From RGIG4103 sp045644605 (lineage in GTDB: Bacteria > Bacillota > Clostridia > RUG12999), in NCBI GenBank assembly GCA_045644605.1, contig JAZRHB010000020.1, forward strand, positions 1 to 39,639: DNA of 39,639 bases, given 5' to 3'. The notes beneath the pieces were generated by a model, which was not told the origin of the DNA, ran no database searches, and saw only the letters and a program-made list of their open reading frames with translations. Position 1 is the stretch's first letter, and the number at the start of each line of letters is the position of its first letter. A program made the position numbers and the translations under genes. Of this stretch, positions 1 through 7,962 are shown one piece after another.

Positions 1-1
1 A

Positions 2-151
2 AACCTTGTAGGTAATATGGCGTCTCAGGGAACAACACCGCGTCAGCTTACTGACCTTATCGGTTCACTTTGTGACCTTACAAGCGGTTCAGGGGACAAA
101 GGAACACCGGTTGTTCTTGTACAGGGTTATTTTGATAACTATACCAACTAA
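2..151 (+). CDS. C-terminal end of an unrecognised protein (5' truncated)
   Basis: An open frame enters from the left edge and ends at a TAA at 149-151, giving the last 49 residues of a protein. The piece is rich in Gly, Ser and Thr and ends in GYFDNYTN. A clear intrinsic terminator follows directly, which supports a real gene end. The fragment shows no motif I recognise and is too short to assign to a family. Confidence 0.55.
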   Translation, partial: NLVGNMASQGTTPRQLTDLIGSLCDLTSGSGDKGTPVVLVQGYFDNYTN

Positions 152-156
152 TGAAA

Positions 157-188
157 TTAAAAAGACTTGGCACGCCAAGTCTTTTTTG
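157..188 (+). terminator. Intrinsic terminator of the truncated first gene
   Basis: The hairpin AGACTTGG-CACG-CCAAGTCT is followed by a run of T. It lies six bases after the stop of the first gene and just before the ribosome binding site of the next. Confidence 0.88.
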
Positions 189-202
189 ATAAGGAGAACG
201 TT

Positions 203-985
203 ATGGAAAATTTGAGAAATAAAAAAGGTTTTATATGTGATATGGACGGTGTCATCTATCACGGCAACAACATTCTTGACGGAGTTAAAGATTTTGTTAC
301 ATGGATGCAGGAAAATGACAAAAAGTTTATTTTCCTTACCAACAGTCCGGAAAAAACACCGCACGAGCTTCGTATGAAACTGCAGAGAATGGGTCTTGAT
401 GTAAGTGAAGAGCATTTCTATACAAGCGCGCAGTCAACTGCATCTTTCTTAAGCAGTCAGTCGCCGGGATGCAGTGCATACGTAATTGGTGAAGCAGGAC
501 TTCTCAATGCACTTTATGACAAAGGCATCTGCACAAACGACGTGAACCCGGAATATGTTGTAGTTGCCGAAACAAGAACATACAGCTTTGAAAAAATTGA
601 AAAAGCGGTTGAGCTTGTAAATAAAGGTGCAAAGCTTATCGGTACAAACCCCGACATAACAGGACCTACGGAAAGAGGTAATGTTCCTGCAACGGGCGCT
701 CTTGTTGCACCTATTGAAATTGCGACAGGCAAAAAAGCATATTTCATAGGCAAACCAAACCCGCTTACAATGCGCCACGCACTTAAGGTTCTCGGTTGCC
801 ACAGTTATGAAACTGCACTTATCGGTGACAGAATGGATACAGACATTGTTTCGGGTATAGAATCTGCAATTGATACAGTGCTTGTGTTAAGCGGTGTTAC
901 AAGACGTGCGGACATTGAAAACTTCCCGTACAGACCGAAATATGTTTTAAGCGGTGTAGGAGAAATCCCCGATGCTAAAGATTAA
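203..985 (+). CDS. HAD-IIA (NagD/AraL-type) sugar-phosphate phosphatase
   Basis: This 260-residue protein is a HAD-superfamily phosphatase of subfamily IIA. These are cytosolic Mg-dependent enzymes that hydrolyse small phosphorylated metabolites. Motif I is DMDGVIYHG with nucleophile Asp13 and acid/base Asp15. Motif II is in FLTNSPEKT, the motif III lysine is Lys184 in GKPNP, and the metal-binding motif IV is GDRMDTD around Asp209. The C2-type cap between motifs II and III fits the family length of about 250-270. I chose ATG 203 because AAGGAG lies at 191-196; an earlier in-frame ATG at 167 falls inside the preceding terminator. The gene overlaps rlmH by 14 bases, so the two are probably cotranscribed. 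The substrate cannot be told from sequence. Confidence 0.88.
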   Translation: MENLRNKKGFICDMDGVIYHGNNILDGVKDFVTWMQENDKKFIFLTNSPEKTPHELRMKLQRMGLDVSEEHFYTSAQSTASFLSSQSPGCSAYVIGEAGLLNALYDKGICTNDVNPEYVVVAETRTYSFEKIEKAVELVNKGAKLIGTNPDITGPTERGNVPATGALVAPIEIATGKKAYFIGKPNPLTMRHALKVLGCHSYETALIGDRMDTDIVSGIESAIDTVLVLSGVTRRADIENFPYRPKYVLSGVGEIPDAKD

Positions 986-1451
986 AATTATTTCCGTAGG
1001 AAAAATAAAAGAAAAGTCATTAAAAACGCTAATTGATGAATATGTAAAACGCCTTGGCAGATATGCAAAAACGGAAATGGTTGAACTTGCTGACCTGCCC
1101 GTACCCGATAATCCGTCGGATGGCGAAATTCAGGCGGTTATTGAAAAAGAAGGCGCGGAAATTATAAAACATATTTCGCCTCGCGCTATGGTTGTTCCTA
1201 TGTGCATAGAAGGAGAGAAATACAGTTCCGAAAAATTTGCGCGCGTTATTCAGTCGGCGGCAAATACATATCCGGAAATAGTATTTGTAATCGGCAGCTC
1301 ACACGGTCTTTGTGATAAAGTAAAACAAATGGGCAACATAAAAATGTCAATGTCGGATATGACGTTTCCGCATAATCTTGCAAAGCTTATGCTTATTGAA
1401 CAGATTTACCGTGCGTTTAAAATTAATAATAATGAAAATTATCATAAGTAA
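972..1451 (+). CDS. rlmH: 23S rRNA pseudouridine-1915 N3-methyltransferase RlmH
   Basis: RlmH is a SPOUT-fold methyltransferase that uses SAM to methylate pseudouridine 1915 in helix 69 of 23S rRNA, acting on the 70S ribosome. The 159-residue length is that of the family. The SAM-binding trefoil-knot loop is visible as IGSSHG at residues 107-112, TFPHNLAKL follows at 131-139, and the characteristic C-terminus EQIYRAFKI...YHK ends the protein. Start ATG 972 lies inside the end of the HAD phosphatase gene, with AGGAG at about 958-962. An intrinsic terminator follows immediately. Confidence 0.96.
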   Translation: MLKIKIISVGKIKEKSLKTLIDEYVKRLGRYAKTEMVELADLPVPDNPSDGEIQAVIEKEGAEIIKHISPRAMVVPMCIEGEKYSSEKFARVIQSAANTYPEIVFVIGSSHGLCDKVKQMGNIKMSMSDMTFPHNLAKLMLIEQIYRAFKINNNENYHK

Positions 1452-1483
1452 AAAAGGGTTGGCGTTGTGCCAACTCTTTTTTA
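1451..1483. terminator. Bidirectional terminator between rlmH and the DUF5662 gene
   Basis: The hairpin AGGGTTGGC-GTTGT-GCCAACTCT is flanked by A-run and T-run, so it can end transcription from both converging genes. It overlaps the stop codons on both sides. Confidence 0.85.
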
Positions 1484-2005
1484 ATATTCTTTGGTATTTC
1501 TTATCATTTTAAATGTTTCTTTTTCGCCTTTTTCGGAAAGAGTGCGAAGCCAGAATTCAATCAAATCTGATGTATCAGGGTGAATTACCCTTACAGCCTT
1601 TTCTTTCATAAAATATTCAATCGGATGACGGTCAGTGTAGTTTTTACCCTGATATATCTTACTTGCGGCAACACGATCGCAAAACATCTCTTTTACATAT
1701 TTAATCGGCATTTTAACCGGCATATCACGTTTTTCTTTTGGATTATAATCAATCCAGTGTTCAAAATGATGGCGGTTTCTGCCTTTATGGTGAAGCCATG
1801 CGGACGAATATCCGAAAAGCTCGCGCTCAACCTCATTAGGACTTCTTGTACCCTGATAATATTTTGCGCCTGCACGAAATTCGGTATAAGTATATTTTGA
1901 CAAATCGTGAAACAATGCCTGGAATAAAATCCCTGCCTTATATCCGTGTTTTATAACCACATGACGATGTTTTGTTATTGTAATAAAATGTTTTATTGCA
2001 CTCAT
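1481..2005 (-). CDS. DUF5662 family protein, possible HD-type metal-binding protein
   Basis: This 174-residue cytosolic protein matches my memory of the DUF5662 family, which has no established function. It is very rich in ordered His and Asp: H13/H15, H33-D34 (FHDLSKY), H72/H73 and H79/H80/H83 (HHKGRNRHHFEHW). The H...HD...HH...H spacing resembles HD-domain phosphohydrolases, so metal binding and hydrolase activity are plausible but only inferred. There is no signal peptide or membrane segment. The gene stands alone on the minus strand, convergent with rlmH and divergent from the PTS operon, with its own promoter. The upstream AAAGGA is about 12 bases from the ATG, a loose spacing. Confidence 0.75.
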   Translation of the reverse strand: MSAIKHFITITKHRHVVIKHGYKAGILFQALFHDLSKYTYTEFRAGAKYYQGTRSPNEVERELFGYSSAWLHHKGRNRHHFEHWIDYNPKEKRDMPVKMPIKYVKEMFCDRVAASKIYQGKNYTDRHPIEYFMKEKAVRVIHPDTSDLIEFWLRTLSEKGEKETFKMIRNTKEY

Positions 2006-2030
2006 AGTATAATCTTATCCTTTCAAGTAA

Positions 2031-2059
2031 AGTATACACTAAACGAAGAAAAAAGTAAA
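2031..2059 (-). promoter_or_regulatory. Promoter of the DUF5662 gene
   Basis: On the minus strand TTTACT (2059-2054) and TATACT (2036-2031) are separated by 17 bases, upstream of the start at 2005. Confidence 0.6.
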
Positions 2060-2087
2060 TATCAAAAATGTATAATGAAAAGTAATT

Positions 2088-2116
2088 TTGAGATAATGTG
2101 TATATGAGAGTAAATT
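2088..2116 (+). promoter_or_regulatory. Probable promoter of the PTS operon
   Basis: TTGAGA (2088-2093) and TAAATT (2111-2116) are 17 bases apart, 35 bases before the ptsG start. The -10 is weak, which fits a regulated promoter. Confidence 0.45.
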
Positions 2117-2122
2117 TTTACT
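2109..2122. promoter_or_regulatory. Palindrome overlapping the PTS promoter -10 (candidate operator)
   Basis: AGTAAA-TT-TTTACT is a perfect 14-bp palindrome covering the proposed -10 and start point. It could be a repressor site. Because it is short and AT-rich, chance is a real alternative. The binding protein is unknown. Confidence 0.35.
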
Positions 2123-2150
2123 TCAAAGACTATAAAAACGAGGGATAAAT

Positions 2151-4190
2151 ATGAAATCAAAACTTTTTGAAAGTTTGCAGAGATGCGGCAGAGCATTTAT
2201 GCTTCCGATAGCAATTTTGCCTGTTGCAGGGCTTCTGCTTGGTATAGGAAGTTCCTTTACAAATGCCACAACACTTGAAGCATACAGACTTACAGGTGTT
2301 ATTTATGAAGGCGGAATTCTGTATACCATTTTAAGTATAATGAAAGCTACGGGAAGTGTGGTATTTGATAACCTTCCGCTTCTTTTTGCTGTTGGTGTTG
2401 CCATTGGTATGGCAAAACAGGAAAAAGAGGTTGCGGCGCTTGCGGGTGTGCTTGCATATCTTATAATGAATGCATCCATCAGTGCACTTATATTTGCAAC
2501 CGGCGGAGTTGAAGCACTTGCGGAAAACACAACAGCATCCGTACTTGGAATAACCACCTTACAGATGGGTGTATTCGGCGGTATCATTGTAGGTCTTGGC
2601 GTTGCGGCACTTCATAACAGATTCTATCGTATAGAACTGCCGCAGGTATTTTCGTTCTTTGGCGGAACAAGATTTGTACCTATCATATGCAGTCTTGTAT
2701 ACCTTCTCGTAGGTATTCTTATGTTCTTTGTATGGCCAATCGTACAAAGAGGAATTGCAAGCCTTGGTAACCTTGTACTTGCATCGGGATATGCAGGAAC
2801 ATGGATATACGGAATTATTGAACGTGCACTTATCCCGTTCGGACTTCACCACGTGTTCTATACACCGTTCTGGCAGACAGAACTTGGCGGCAGTATGATA
2901 ATAAACGGTACACTTGTTCAGGGTGCACAAAACATTTATTTTGCACAGCTTGCCGACCCGACAACAACAAGATTTTCAGTTGAAGCAACAAGATTTATGG
3001 CGGGTAAATTCCCGTTTATGATTTTCGGTCTTCCTGCGGCGGCATATGCAATATACAGATGCGCAAAACCTGAAAAACGTCAGGTTGCCGGCGGTCTTCT
3101 TCTTTCTGCGGCAATAACGTCAATGCTTACAGGTATAACTGAACCTCTTGAATTTACATTCCTTTTCGTAGCACCACTTATGTATGGCGTACATTGTGTG
3201 CTTGCCGGACTTTCGTTTATGCTTATGCACATTTTTAATGTCGGCGTGGGGATGACGTTTTCAGGCGGTATAATTGACCTTATTCTGTTTGGTGTACTTC
3301 AGGGAAATGCCAAAACAAACTGGATATGGGTAATACTTGTAGGTCTTGTTTTTGCGGTTATTTACTATTTCGTATTCTCATTTATGATACGTAAATTCAA
3401 TTATAAAACACCGGGTCGTGAAGACGAGGGCGAGGAAACAAAACTCTATACACGAAAAGACGTAAACGCAAGAAAAGAGAATAACAGCATTAGCGCACTT
3501 ATTTTAAAAGGACTTGGCGGTAAGGATAATATATCGGACATTGATGCCTGCGCAACAAGACTTCGTGTAACGGTTAAAAATGGCGAAAAGGTGGACGAGC
3601 GCGCACTTAAAGAAAGCGGAGCATCCGGTATTATCAAAAAAGGAAACGGTGTTCAGGTAGTTTACGGACCAAGAGTATCGGTTATAAAATCAAACCTTAT
3701 GAGTTATATGGACAGTGTGACGGAAACATCTGATGAAACGGGCATTATTTCTTCTCCGATGAACGGAAAAACAGTTAAAATAGAGGATGTTCCTGACGAA
3801 GCCTTTTCGGGCAAAGTCCTTGGCGATGGCATAGCAATTGAACCGAGCGAAGGAAAGCTTTATGCACCATTTGACGGGAAAGTGGAAATGGTGTTTGATA
3901 CAAAACACGCAATAAATCTCATATCCGATGACGGATGCGAGCTTCTTATGCATATCGGTATAGATACGGTTTCCCTTAAAGGAAAATATTTTGAAGCGCA
4001 CGTATCAGCAGGACAGAAAATAAAAAAAGGAGACCTCCTTATATCCTTTGATATGAACGGCATCAAAAAAGAAGGATTTAAAACGGTAACGCCTATTGTT
4101 GTATGCAATCAGGATGAATATAAAACAATCAGGATTATTGCTTCGGGAAATGTCAAAATGGGAGACAAGCTTATTGAAATAATGAGGTGA
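2151..4190 (+). CDS. ptsG: PTS glucose-family transporter, fused EIICBA
   Basis: This 679-residue membrane protein imports a hexose, most likely glucose, and phosphorylates it during transport with phosphate from HPr. Domain order is IIC (membrane, about residues 1-420, beginning with LPVAGLLLGIG), IIB (about 445-525, phosphorylated Cys467 in DIDACATRLRV) and IIA (about 535-679, phosphorylated His601 in HIGIDTV). The order and length match ptsG-type permeases of Bacillota (about 700 residues). GlcNAc or maltose-type members share this architecture, so the sugar is not certain. GAGGG precedes the ATG. It heads an operon with HPr and EI, whose gene starts lie 5 and 18 bases after the preceding stops. 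Confidence 0.92.
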   Translation: MKSKLFESLQRCGRAFMLPIAILPVAGLLLGIGSSFTNATTLEAYRLTGVIYEGGILYTILSIMKATGSVVFDNLPLLFAVGVAIGMAKQEKEVAALAGVLAYLIMNASISALIFATGGVEALAENTTASVLGITTLQMGVFGGIIVGLGVAALHNRFYRIELPQVFSFFGGTRFVPIICSLVYLLVGILMFFVWPIVQRGIASLGNLVLASGYAGTWIYGIIERALIPFGLHHVFYTPFWQTELGGSMIINGTLVQGAQNIYFAQLADPTTTRFSVEATRFMAGKFPFMIFGLPAAAYAIYRCAKPEKRQVAGGLLLSAAITSMLTGITEPLEFTFLFVAPLMYGVHCVLAGLSFMLMHIFNVGVGMTFSGGIIDLILFGVLQGNAKTNWIWVILVGLVFAVIYYFVFSFMIRKFNYKTPGREDEGEETKLYTRKDVNARKENNSISALILKGLGGKDNISDIDACATRLRVTVKNGEKVDERALKESGASGIIKKGNGVQVVYGPRVSVIKSNLMSYMDSVTETSDETGIISSPMNGKTVKIEDVPDEAFSGKVLGDGIAIEPSEGKLYAPFDGKVEMVFDTKHAINLISDDGCELLMHIGIDTVSLKGKYFEAHVSAGQKIKKGDLLISFDMNGIKKEGFKTVTPIVVCNQDEYKTIRIIASGNVKMGDKLIEIMR

Positions 4191-4195
4191 CTAAA

Positions 4196-4453
4196 GTGAA
4201 GCAGTTTGAATATGTAATAAAAGACGAACTGGGCGTACACGCGCGCCCGGCGGGTTTTCTTGTAAAAAAAGCAAAGGAATTTGAAAGCGAAATAATTATA
4301 ACGAAAGCCGACAAAAGTGCAAATGCAAAAAAACTGCTTGCGCTTATGAGCCTTGCAATAAAACAGGGTGAAAGGATAACTATTAAAATAAGCGGAGAAG
4401 ATGAGGATAAAGCGGCTGCAGAAATGGAAAAGACACTCGCGGAAATTTTGTAA
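4196..4453 (+). CDS. ptsH: Phosphocarrier protein HPr, with Lys at the regulatory Ser46 position
   Basis: HPr passes phosphate from EI to the IIA domains of PTS transporters. I use GTG 4196 as the start: GAGGTG lies 7-12 bases upstream, and this puts the active histidine exactly at His15 in GVHARPAG, giving 85 residues. A GTG at 4187 would overlap ptsG and the ribosome binding site. The regulatory site is altered: the canonical segment NLKSIMGVMSL (Ser46) reads NAKKLLALMSL here, so position 46 is Lys. In Bacillota HPr, HPr kinase phosphorylates Ser46 for CcpA-dependent catabolite repression. This copy can serve transport but should not be a substrate for HprK. A second HPr may exist elsewhere in the genome. 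Confidence 0.93.
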   Translation: MKQFEYVIKDELGVHARPAGFLVKKAKEFESEIIITKADKSANAKKLLALMSLAIKQGERITIKISGEDEDKAAAEMEKTLAEIL

Positions 4454-4471
4454 ATAAGAGGTGCTTTGAGA

Positions 4472-6097
4472 ATGAAAATTCATTCAGGAAAAAGTGTAAA
4501 TCCGATGATTGCAATCGGAAAAGTATTTGTTCTGGAAACAAAAGATGCAGCGGCAAAGAAAATAAAAACCGACTCTCCCCAAAAAGAACTTGAACGATTT
4601 GAATTGGCAAAAAAAGAGGCAGGGGAGCAGCTTAAAGTCTTATATGAAAAGACAATGAAAGATGTCGGCACGGAAGAAGCAGAAATTTTTGAAATCCATG
4701 CGATGATGCTGGAAGATGATGATTATAACGACGAAATTACAGAAATTATAACAAAAGAACAAGTTAATGCTGAATATGCAGTAGCCACCGCATCAGAAAA
4801 ATTCCGTGATATGCTTATTGCTACGGGAGACAGTTATATGCAGTCGCGTGAAGCCGATATAAAAGATATTTCGGACAGACTTATAAACTGCCTTACGGGC
4901 AGAAATCTGTCTGATATTGAACTGCCCGAAAACAGCGTTATTTGTGCCGAAGACTTAACCCCAACACAGACTATGGAGCTTGATAAAAGTAAAATATGTG
5001 CCTTTGTTACTGCATACGGATCAGAAAATTCGCATGCGGCAATATTGGCAAGAACAATGAACGTACCATCATTAATAGGCGTGGGCGAGGAGTTTCTTTC
5101 TGAAATAAAAAACGGAAACAGCATAATTGTAGACGGTATTTCGGGAAGACTTATATTATCTCCGGATGAAGAAGAAATACAGAGCGCACGCCGACTTATT
5201 GAAGAAAAAGAAAAGGAAGTTTTACGGCTTCGTGAATTAATCGGCAAGGAAGACGTTACTTTATCAGGACAAAAGGTTTCGGTTTTTGCTAATATCGGCA
5301 CACCGCAGGATTTAGAAAAAGTGCTTGAACACGACGCGTCGGGGATAGGACTTTTCCGAAGTGAATTTCTGTATCTTGGTAAAGACAGTTTTCCTACTGA
5401 AGAAGAACAGTTTCTTGCATATAAAAAAGTGTTTGAAACAATGGGAAATAAAAAAGTAATTGTGCGTACGCTTGATATTGGTGCGGATAAAAAAGCCGAT
5501 TATTTCAATCTTGATACCGAAGAAAATCCGGCACTTGGGATGCGCGCAATCAGGCTTTGTCTTACCCGTCCCGAAATATTCGTAACACAGCTTCGCGCAA
5601 TTTACCGTGCATCTGTATATGGCAATGCGGCAATAATGTTTCCGATGATAACGTCGCTTTTTGAAATAGAAAATGCCCTTCAGTACTGTGATGAAGCAAA
5701 ACGCCAGCTTAAAGAAGAGGGCGTGCCATATAATGAAAATGTGGAATGCGGAATTATGATAGAAACTCCGGCGGCGGCAATAATAAGCGATATTCTTGCA
5801 CCGGAAGTGGATTTTTTCAGCATCGGTACAAACGATTTGACACAGTACACACTTGCATGTGACAGACAAAATCCGAAGCTTAATGAATTTTCTGTTTCAA
5901 ATCACGAGGCGGTTTTAAGACTTATTGAAACGACGGTAAAAAATGCACATTCGCATAAAAAATGGGTGGGAATTTGCGGAGAACTTGCAGGGGACTTGAA
6001 TATTACTGAAAAATTTGTTAAAATGGGAGTAGATGAACTTTCTGTATCGCCGTCAAAGGTACTGTGGTTAAGACAGAAAATACGACAGATACAGTAA
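4472..6097 (+). CDS. ptsI: PTS enzyme I (phosphoenolpyruvate-protein phosphotransferase)
   Basis: Enzyme I takes phosphate from phosphoenolpyruvate and gives it to HPr, the first step of all PTS transport. The 541-residue protein has the N-terminal domain with phosphorylated His188 in ENSHAAILAR, the swivel segment, and a C-terminal PEP-binding TIM barrel with GIGLFRSEFLY, MFPMI, GIMIETPAA, SIGTNDLTQY and the catalytic WVGICGELAGD. ATG 4472 fits AAGAGGTG 8 bases upstream; a TTG at 4466 is in frame but too close to it. The gene lies 18 bases after ptsH, so all three general and sugar-specific PTS parts are cotranscribed. Confidence 0.96.
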   Translation: MKIHSGKSVNPMIAIGKVFVLETKDAAAKKIKTDSPQKELERFELAKKEAGEQLKVLYEKTMKDVGTEEAEIFEIHAMMLEDDDYNDEITEIITKEQVNAEYAVATASEKFRDMLIATGDSYMQSREADIKDISDRLINCLTGRNLSDIELPENSVICAEDLTPTQTMELDKSKICAFVTAYGSENSHAAILARTMNVPSLIGVGEEFLSEIKNGNSIIVDGISGRLILSPDEEEIQSARRLIEEKEKEVLRLRELIGKEDVTLSGQKVSVFANIGTPQDLEKVLEHDASGIGLFRSEFLYLGKDSFPTEEEQFLAYKKVFETMGNKKVIVRTLDIGADKKADYFNLDTEENPALGMRAIRLCLTRPEIFVTQLRAIYRASVYGNAAIMFPMITSLFEIENALQYCDEAKRQLKEEGVPYNENVECGIMIETPAAAIISDILAPEVDFFSIGTNDLTQYTLACDRQNPKLNEFSVSNHEAVLRLIETTVKNAHSHKKWVGICGELAGDLNITEKFVKMGVDELSVSPSKVLWLRQKIRQIQ

Positions 6098-6117
6098 TAT
6101 GTGGGGTGTAATTCAAT

Positions 6118-7080
6118 ATGAAAATAGCTGTTCTTGACAGACTTACTCTCGGGAGCGACCTTGACCTTTCGGAAGCAGAAAAATTCGGTGAGGTTGTTAT
6201 ATACGATAAAACCGATATATCCGAAGTAGAGGAACATATCGGTGATGCGGATGTTGTTTTTGTAAATAAAGTAAAACTAAATGAAACAAACCTTAAAAAT
6301 GCTAAAAATCTTAAAATTATATGCGAAGCCGCAACGGGATACGATAATATAGATGTAGCCTATTGCAAATCCCGCGGGATTGCGGTGTGTAACGTACCCG
6401 GATATTCGGTATACAGCGTAGCACAGGTTACCGTGTCGATGGTGCTTTCACTTGTAAACCATCTGTCTGAATATATAGGCTATACAAAAAGCGGCGTATA
6501 TACGGAAAACGGAAATGCAAATATTCTTGCGCCCGTATATAACGAGCTTTTGGGTAAAACGTGGGGAATAGTGGGCTATGGTGGAATAGGTGCCCGCGTA
6601 GGCGAAATTGCAAAAGCTCTCGGATGCAATGTAATGGCATTTAAACGCACTCCTGTAGATGGCGTGGAATGTACAGATATAGATAATTTAGTAGGAAAAA
6701 GTGATATTATAACGGTTCACATTCCGCTGTCAGACAGTACACGTTCGCTTATAAATGAAGAACGTATTGCCAAAATGAAAAAAACGGCAGTTCTTGTCAA
6801 TACTGCACGCGGCGCGGTACTTGATGAGACGGCAGTTTGCAGGGCGGTAAAAGAAGGTAAAATTGCCGCATTCGGAAGTGATGTATATTCAACTGAGCCG
6901 TTTGATAAGGATAGTCCGTACTACAGCATAAAAGACCTTGATAACGTTTGTCTTACTCCGCATATGGCGTGGGGTGCGTTGGAGGCAAGACAACGTTGTT
7001 TCAGGGAAATGCTTGCCAATATGAACGCCTTTTTTAAAGGCGAAACAAGAAACAGAATTGATTTGAAAGAAGGGATATAA
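6118..7080 (+). CDS. NAD-dependent D-2-hydroxyacid dehydrogenase
   Basis: This 320-residue enzyme belongs to the D-isomer 2-hydroxyacid dehydrogenase family, which interconverts 2-keto acids and D-2-hydroxy acids with NAD(P)H. The nucleotide-binding motif is GYGGIG (residues 153-158). The catalytic set is complete: Arg231 in TARGAV, Glu260 in STEPF and His282 in TPHMAWG. The closest family pattern to my eye is glycerate/hydroxypyruvate dehydrogenase, but lactate or other keto acids cannot be excluded. It starts 21 bases after ptsI and its stop overlaps the next ATG, so it looks like part of the PTS operon, perhaps for reducing a glycolytic keto acid. Confidence 0.88.
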   Translation: MKIAVLDRLTLGSDLDLSEAEKFGEVVIYDKTDISEVEEHIGDADVVFVNKVKLNETNLKNAKNLKIICEAATGYDNIDVAYCKSRGIAVCNVPGYSVYSVAQVTVSMVLSLVNHLSEYIGYTKSGVYTENGNANILAPVYNELLGKTWGIVGYGGIGARVGEIAKALGCNVMAFKRTPVDGVECTDIDNLVGKSDIITVHIPLSDSTRSLINEERIAKMKKTAVLVNTARGAVLDETAVCRAVKEGKIAAFGSDVYSTEPFDKDSPYYSIKDLDNVCLTPHMAWGALEARQRCFREMLANMNAFFKGETRNRIDLKEGI

Positions 7081-7856
7081 TGAAAGCACTTATAACAGGT
7101 GCCAGCTCCGGACTTGGTTGGGATATGGCGCACGTACTTTCGGAAAAGGGATATGACATAATTGCGGTTGCAAGGCGAGAGGAAAAGCTTCGTGCACTTA
7201 AAGAAGAGCTTAAAACAGATGTAGAAATAATTTGCGCGGACGTTACGGATATTGAAACTTGCAGGGAAATAGCAAACCGTGCTCCCGAAGTTGATGTATT
7301 TATCAATAATGCAGGCTTTGGCGTGTTTGGCGATATGTCGTCAACCGACCTTGACCTTGAGCTTAAAATGATAGATACAAACATTAAAGCCGTACATACA
7401 CTTTTAAAACTTTTTTCAAACGAATTTAAAAAACGCGGTAGCGGATATATTCTTAATGTTGCATCTCTTGCGGCATTTTTCCCGGGGCCGCTTTTTGGTG
7501 CATATTATGCAACGAAATCCTATGTTCTTCGTATTAGTCAGGCACTTGCAGAAGAACTCCGTCAGGCAAAATCGGATGTCAAGGTAAGTGTACTTTGCCC
7601 CGGACCTGTCCATACAGAATTCGGCGCTGTTGCAAAAGTAAGCTTTGGAAATGGCACCGAAAAAGGTGGCAATCTGATTGCTCTTGAAAGCCGAAATGTA
7701 GCGGAATACGCAATAGAAAAAATGTTTAAAGGTAAACAGGTAATAGTCCCCGGCGCAGTGATGAAAATTGCGGTATTTCTTCGCCGTATTCTTCCCGATA
7801 AAATGATGGCAAGAGCAGTATACTTTATTCAAAACAAAAAGTGTGTAATTAAATAA
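7080..7856 (+). CDS. Short-chain dehydrogenase/reductase
   Basis: This 258-residue protein is a classical SDR oxidoreductase. It has the Rossmann motif TGASSGLG (residues 6-13), NNAG (76-79), catalytic Ser129 in NVASL, and the YxxxK pair Tyr142/Lys146. The family acts on alcohols, ketones and sugars with NAD(P)H; the substrate cannot be inferred. The C-terminal 40 residues are basic and hydrophobic (MKIAVFLRRILPDKMM), which may associate with the membrane. Its ATG overlaps the stop of the hydroxyacid dehydrogenase, and a terminator follows, making it the last gene of the operon that starts with ptsG. Confidence 0.88.
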   Translation: MKALITGASSGLGWDMAHVLSEKGYDIIAVARREEKLRALKEELKTDVEIICADVTDIETCREIANRAPEVDVFINNAGFGVFGDMSSTDLDLELKMIDTNIKAVHTLLKLFSNEFKKRGSGYILNVASLAAFFPGPLFGAYYATKSYVLRISQALAEELRQAKSDVKVSVLCPGPVHTEFGAVAKVSFGNGTEKGGNLIALESRNVAEYAIEKMFKGKQVIVPGAVMKIAVFLRRILPDKMMARAVYFIQNKKCVIK

Positions 7857-7861
7857 ATCTT

Positions 7862-7890
7862 AATCCCCGAAATTCTTCGGGGATTTTTAT
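7862..7890 (+). terminator. Terminator of the PTS operon
   Basis: The hairpin AATCCCCGAA-ATTC-TTCGGGGATT is followed by TTTAT, a few bases after the SDR stop. Confidence 0.85.
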
Positions 7891-7918
7891 TGACAAAAAG
7901 AAACAATAGTGCTATACT
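7890..7918 (+). promoter_or_regulatory. Promoter of the MarR-ADH-ALDH-DegV operon
   Basis: TTGACA (7890-7895) and TATACT (7913-7918) are separated by exactly 17 bases. The expected start point lies inside the palindrome that follows. Confidence 0.85.
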
Positions 7919-7945
7919 AAAATAGTTCACAATGTGAACTATTTT
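7919..7945. promoter_or_regulatory. Perfect palindromic operator, probably for the MarR protein
   Basis: Twelve-base arms AAAATAGTTCAC and GTGAACTATTTT surround a 3-base centre. The site begins right after the -10 and covers the start point, so a bound dimer would block transcription. Given the MarR-type gene 18 bases downstream, autoregulation is the simplest reading. The link to that protein is inferred. Confidence 0.8.
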
Positions 7946-7962
7946 CTATTGGAGGTAATATT

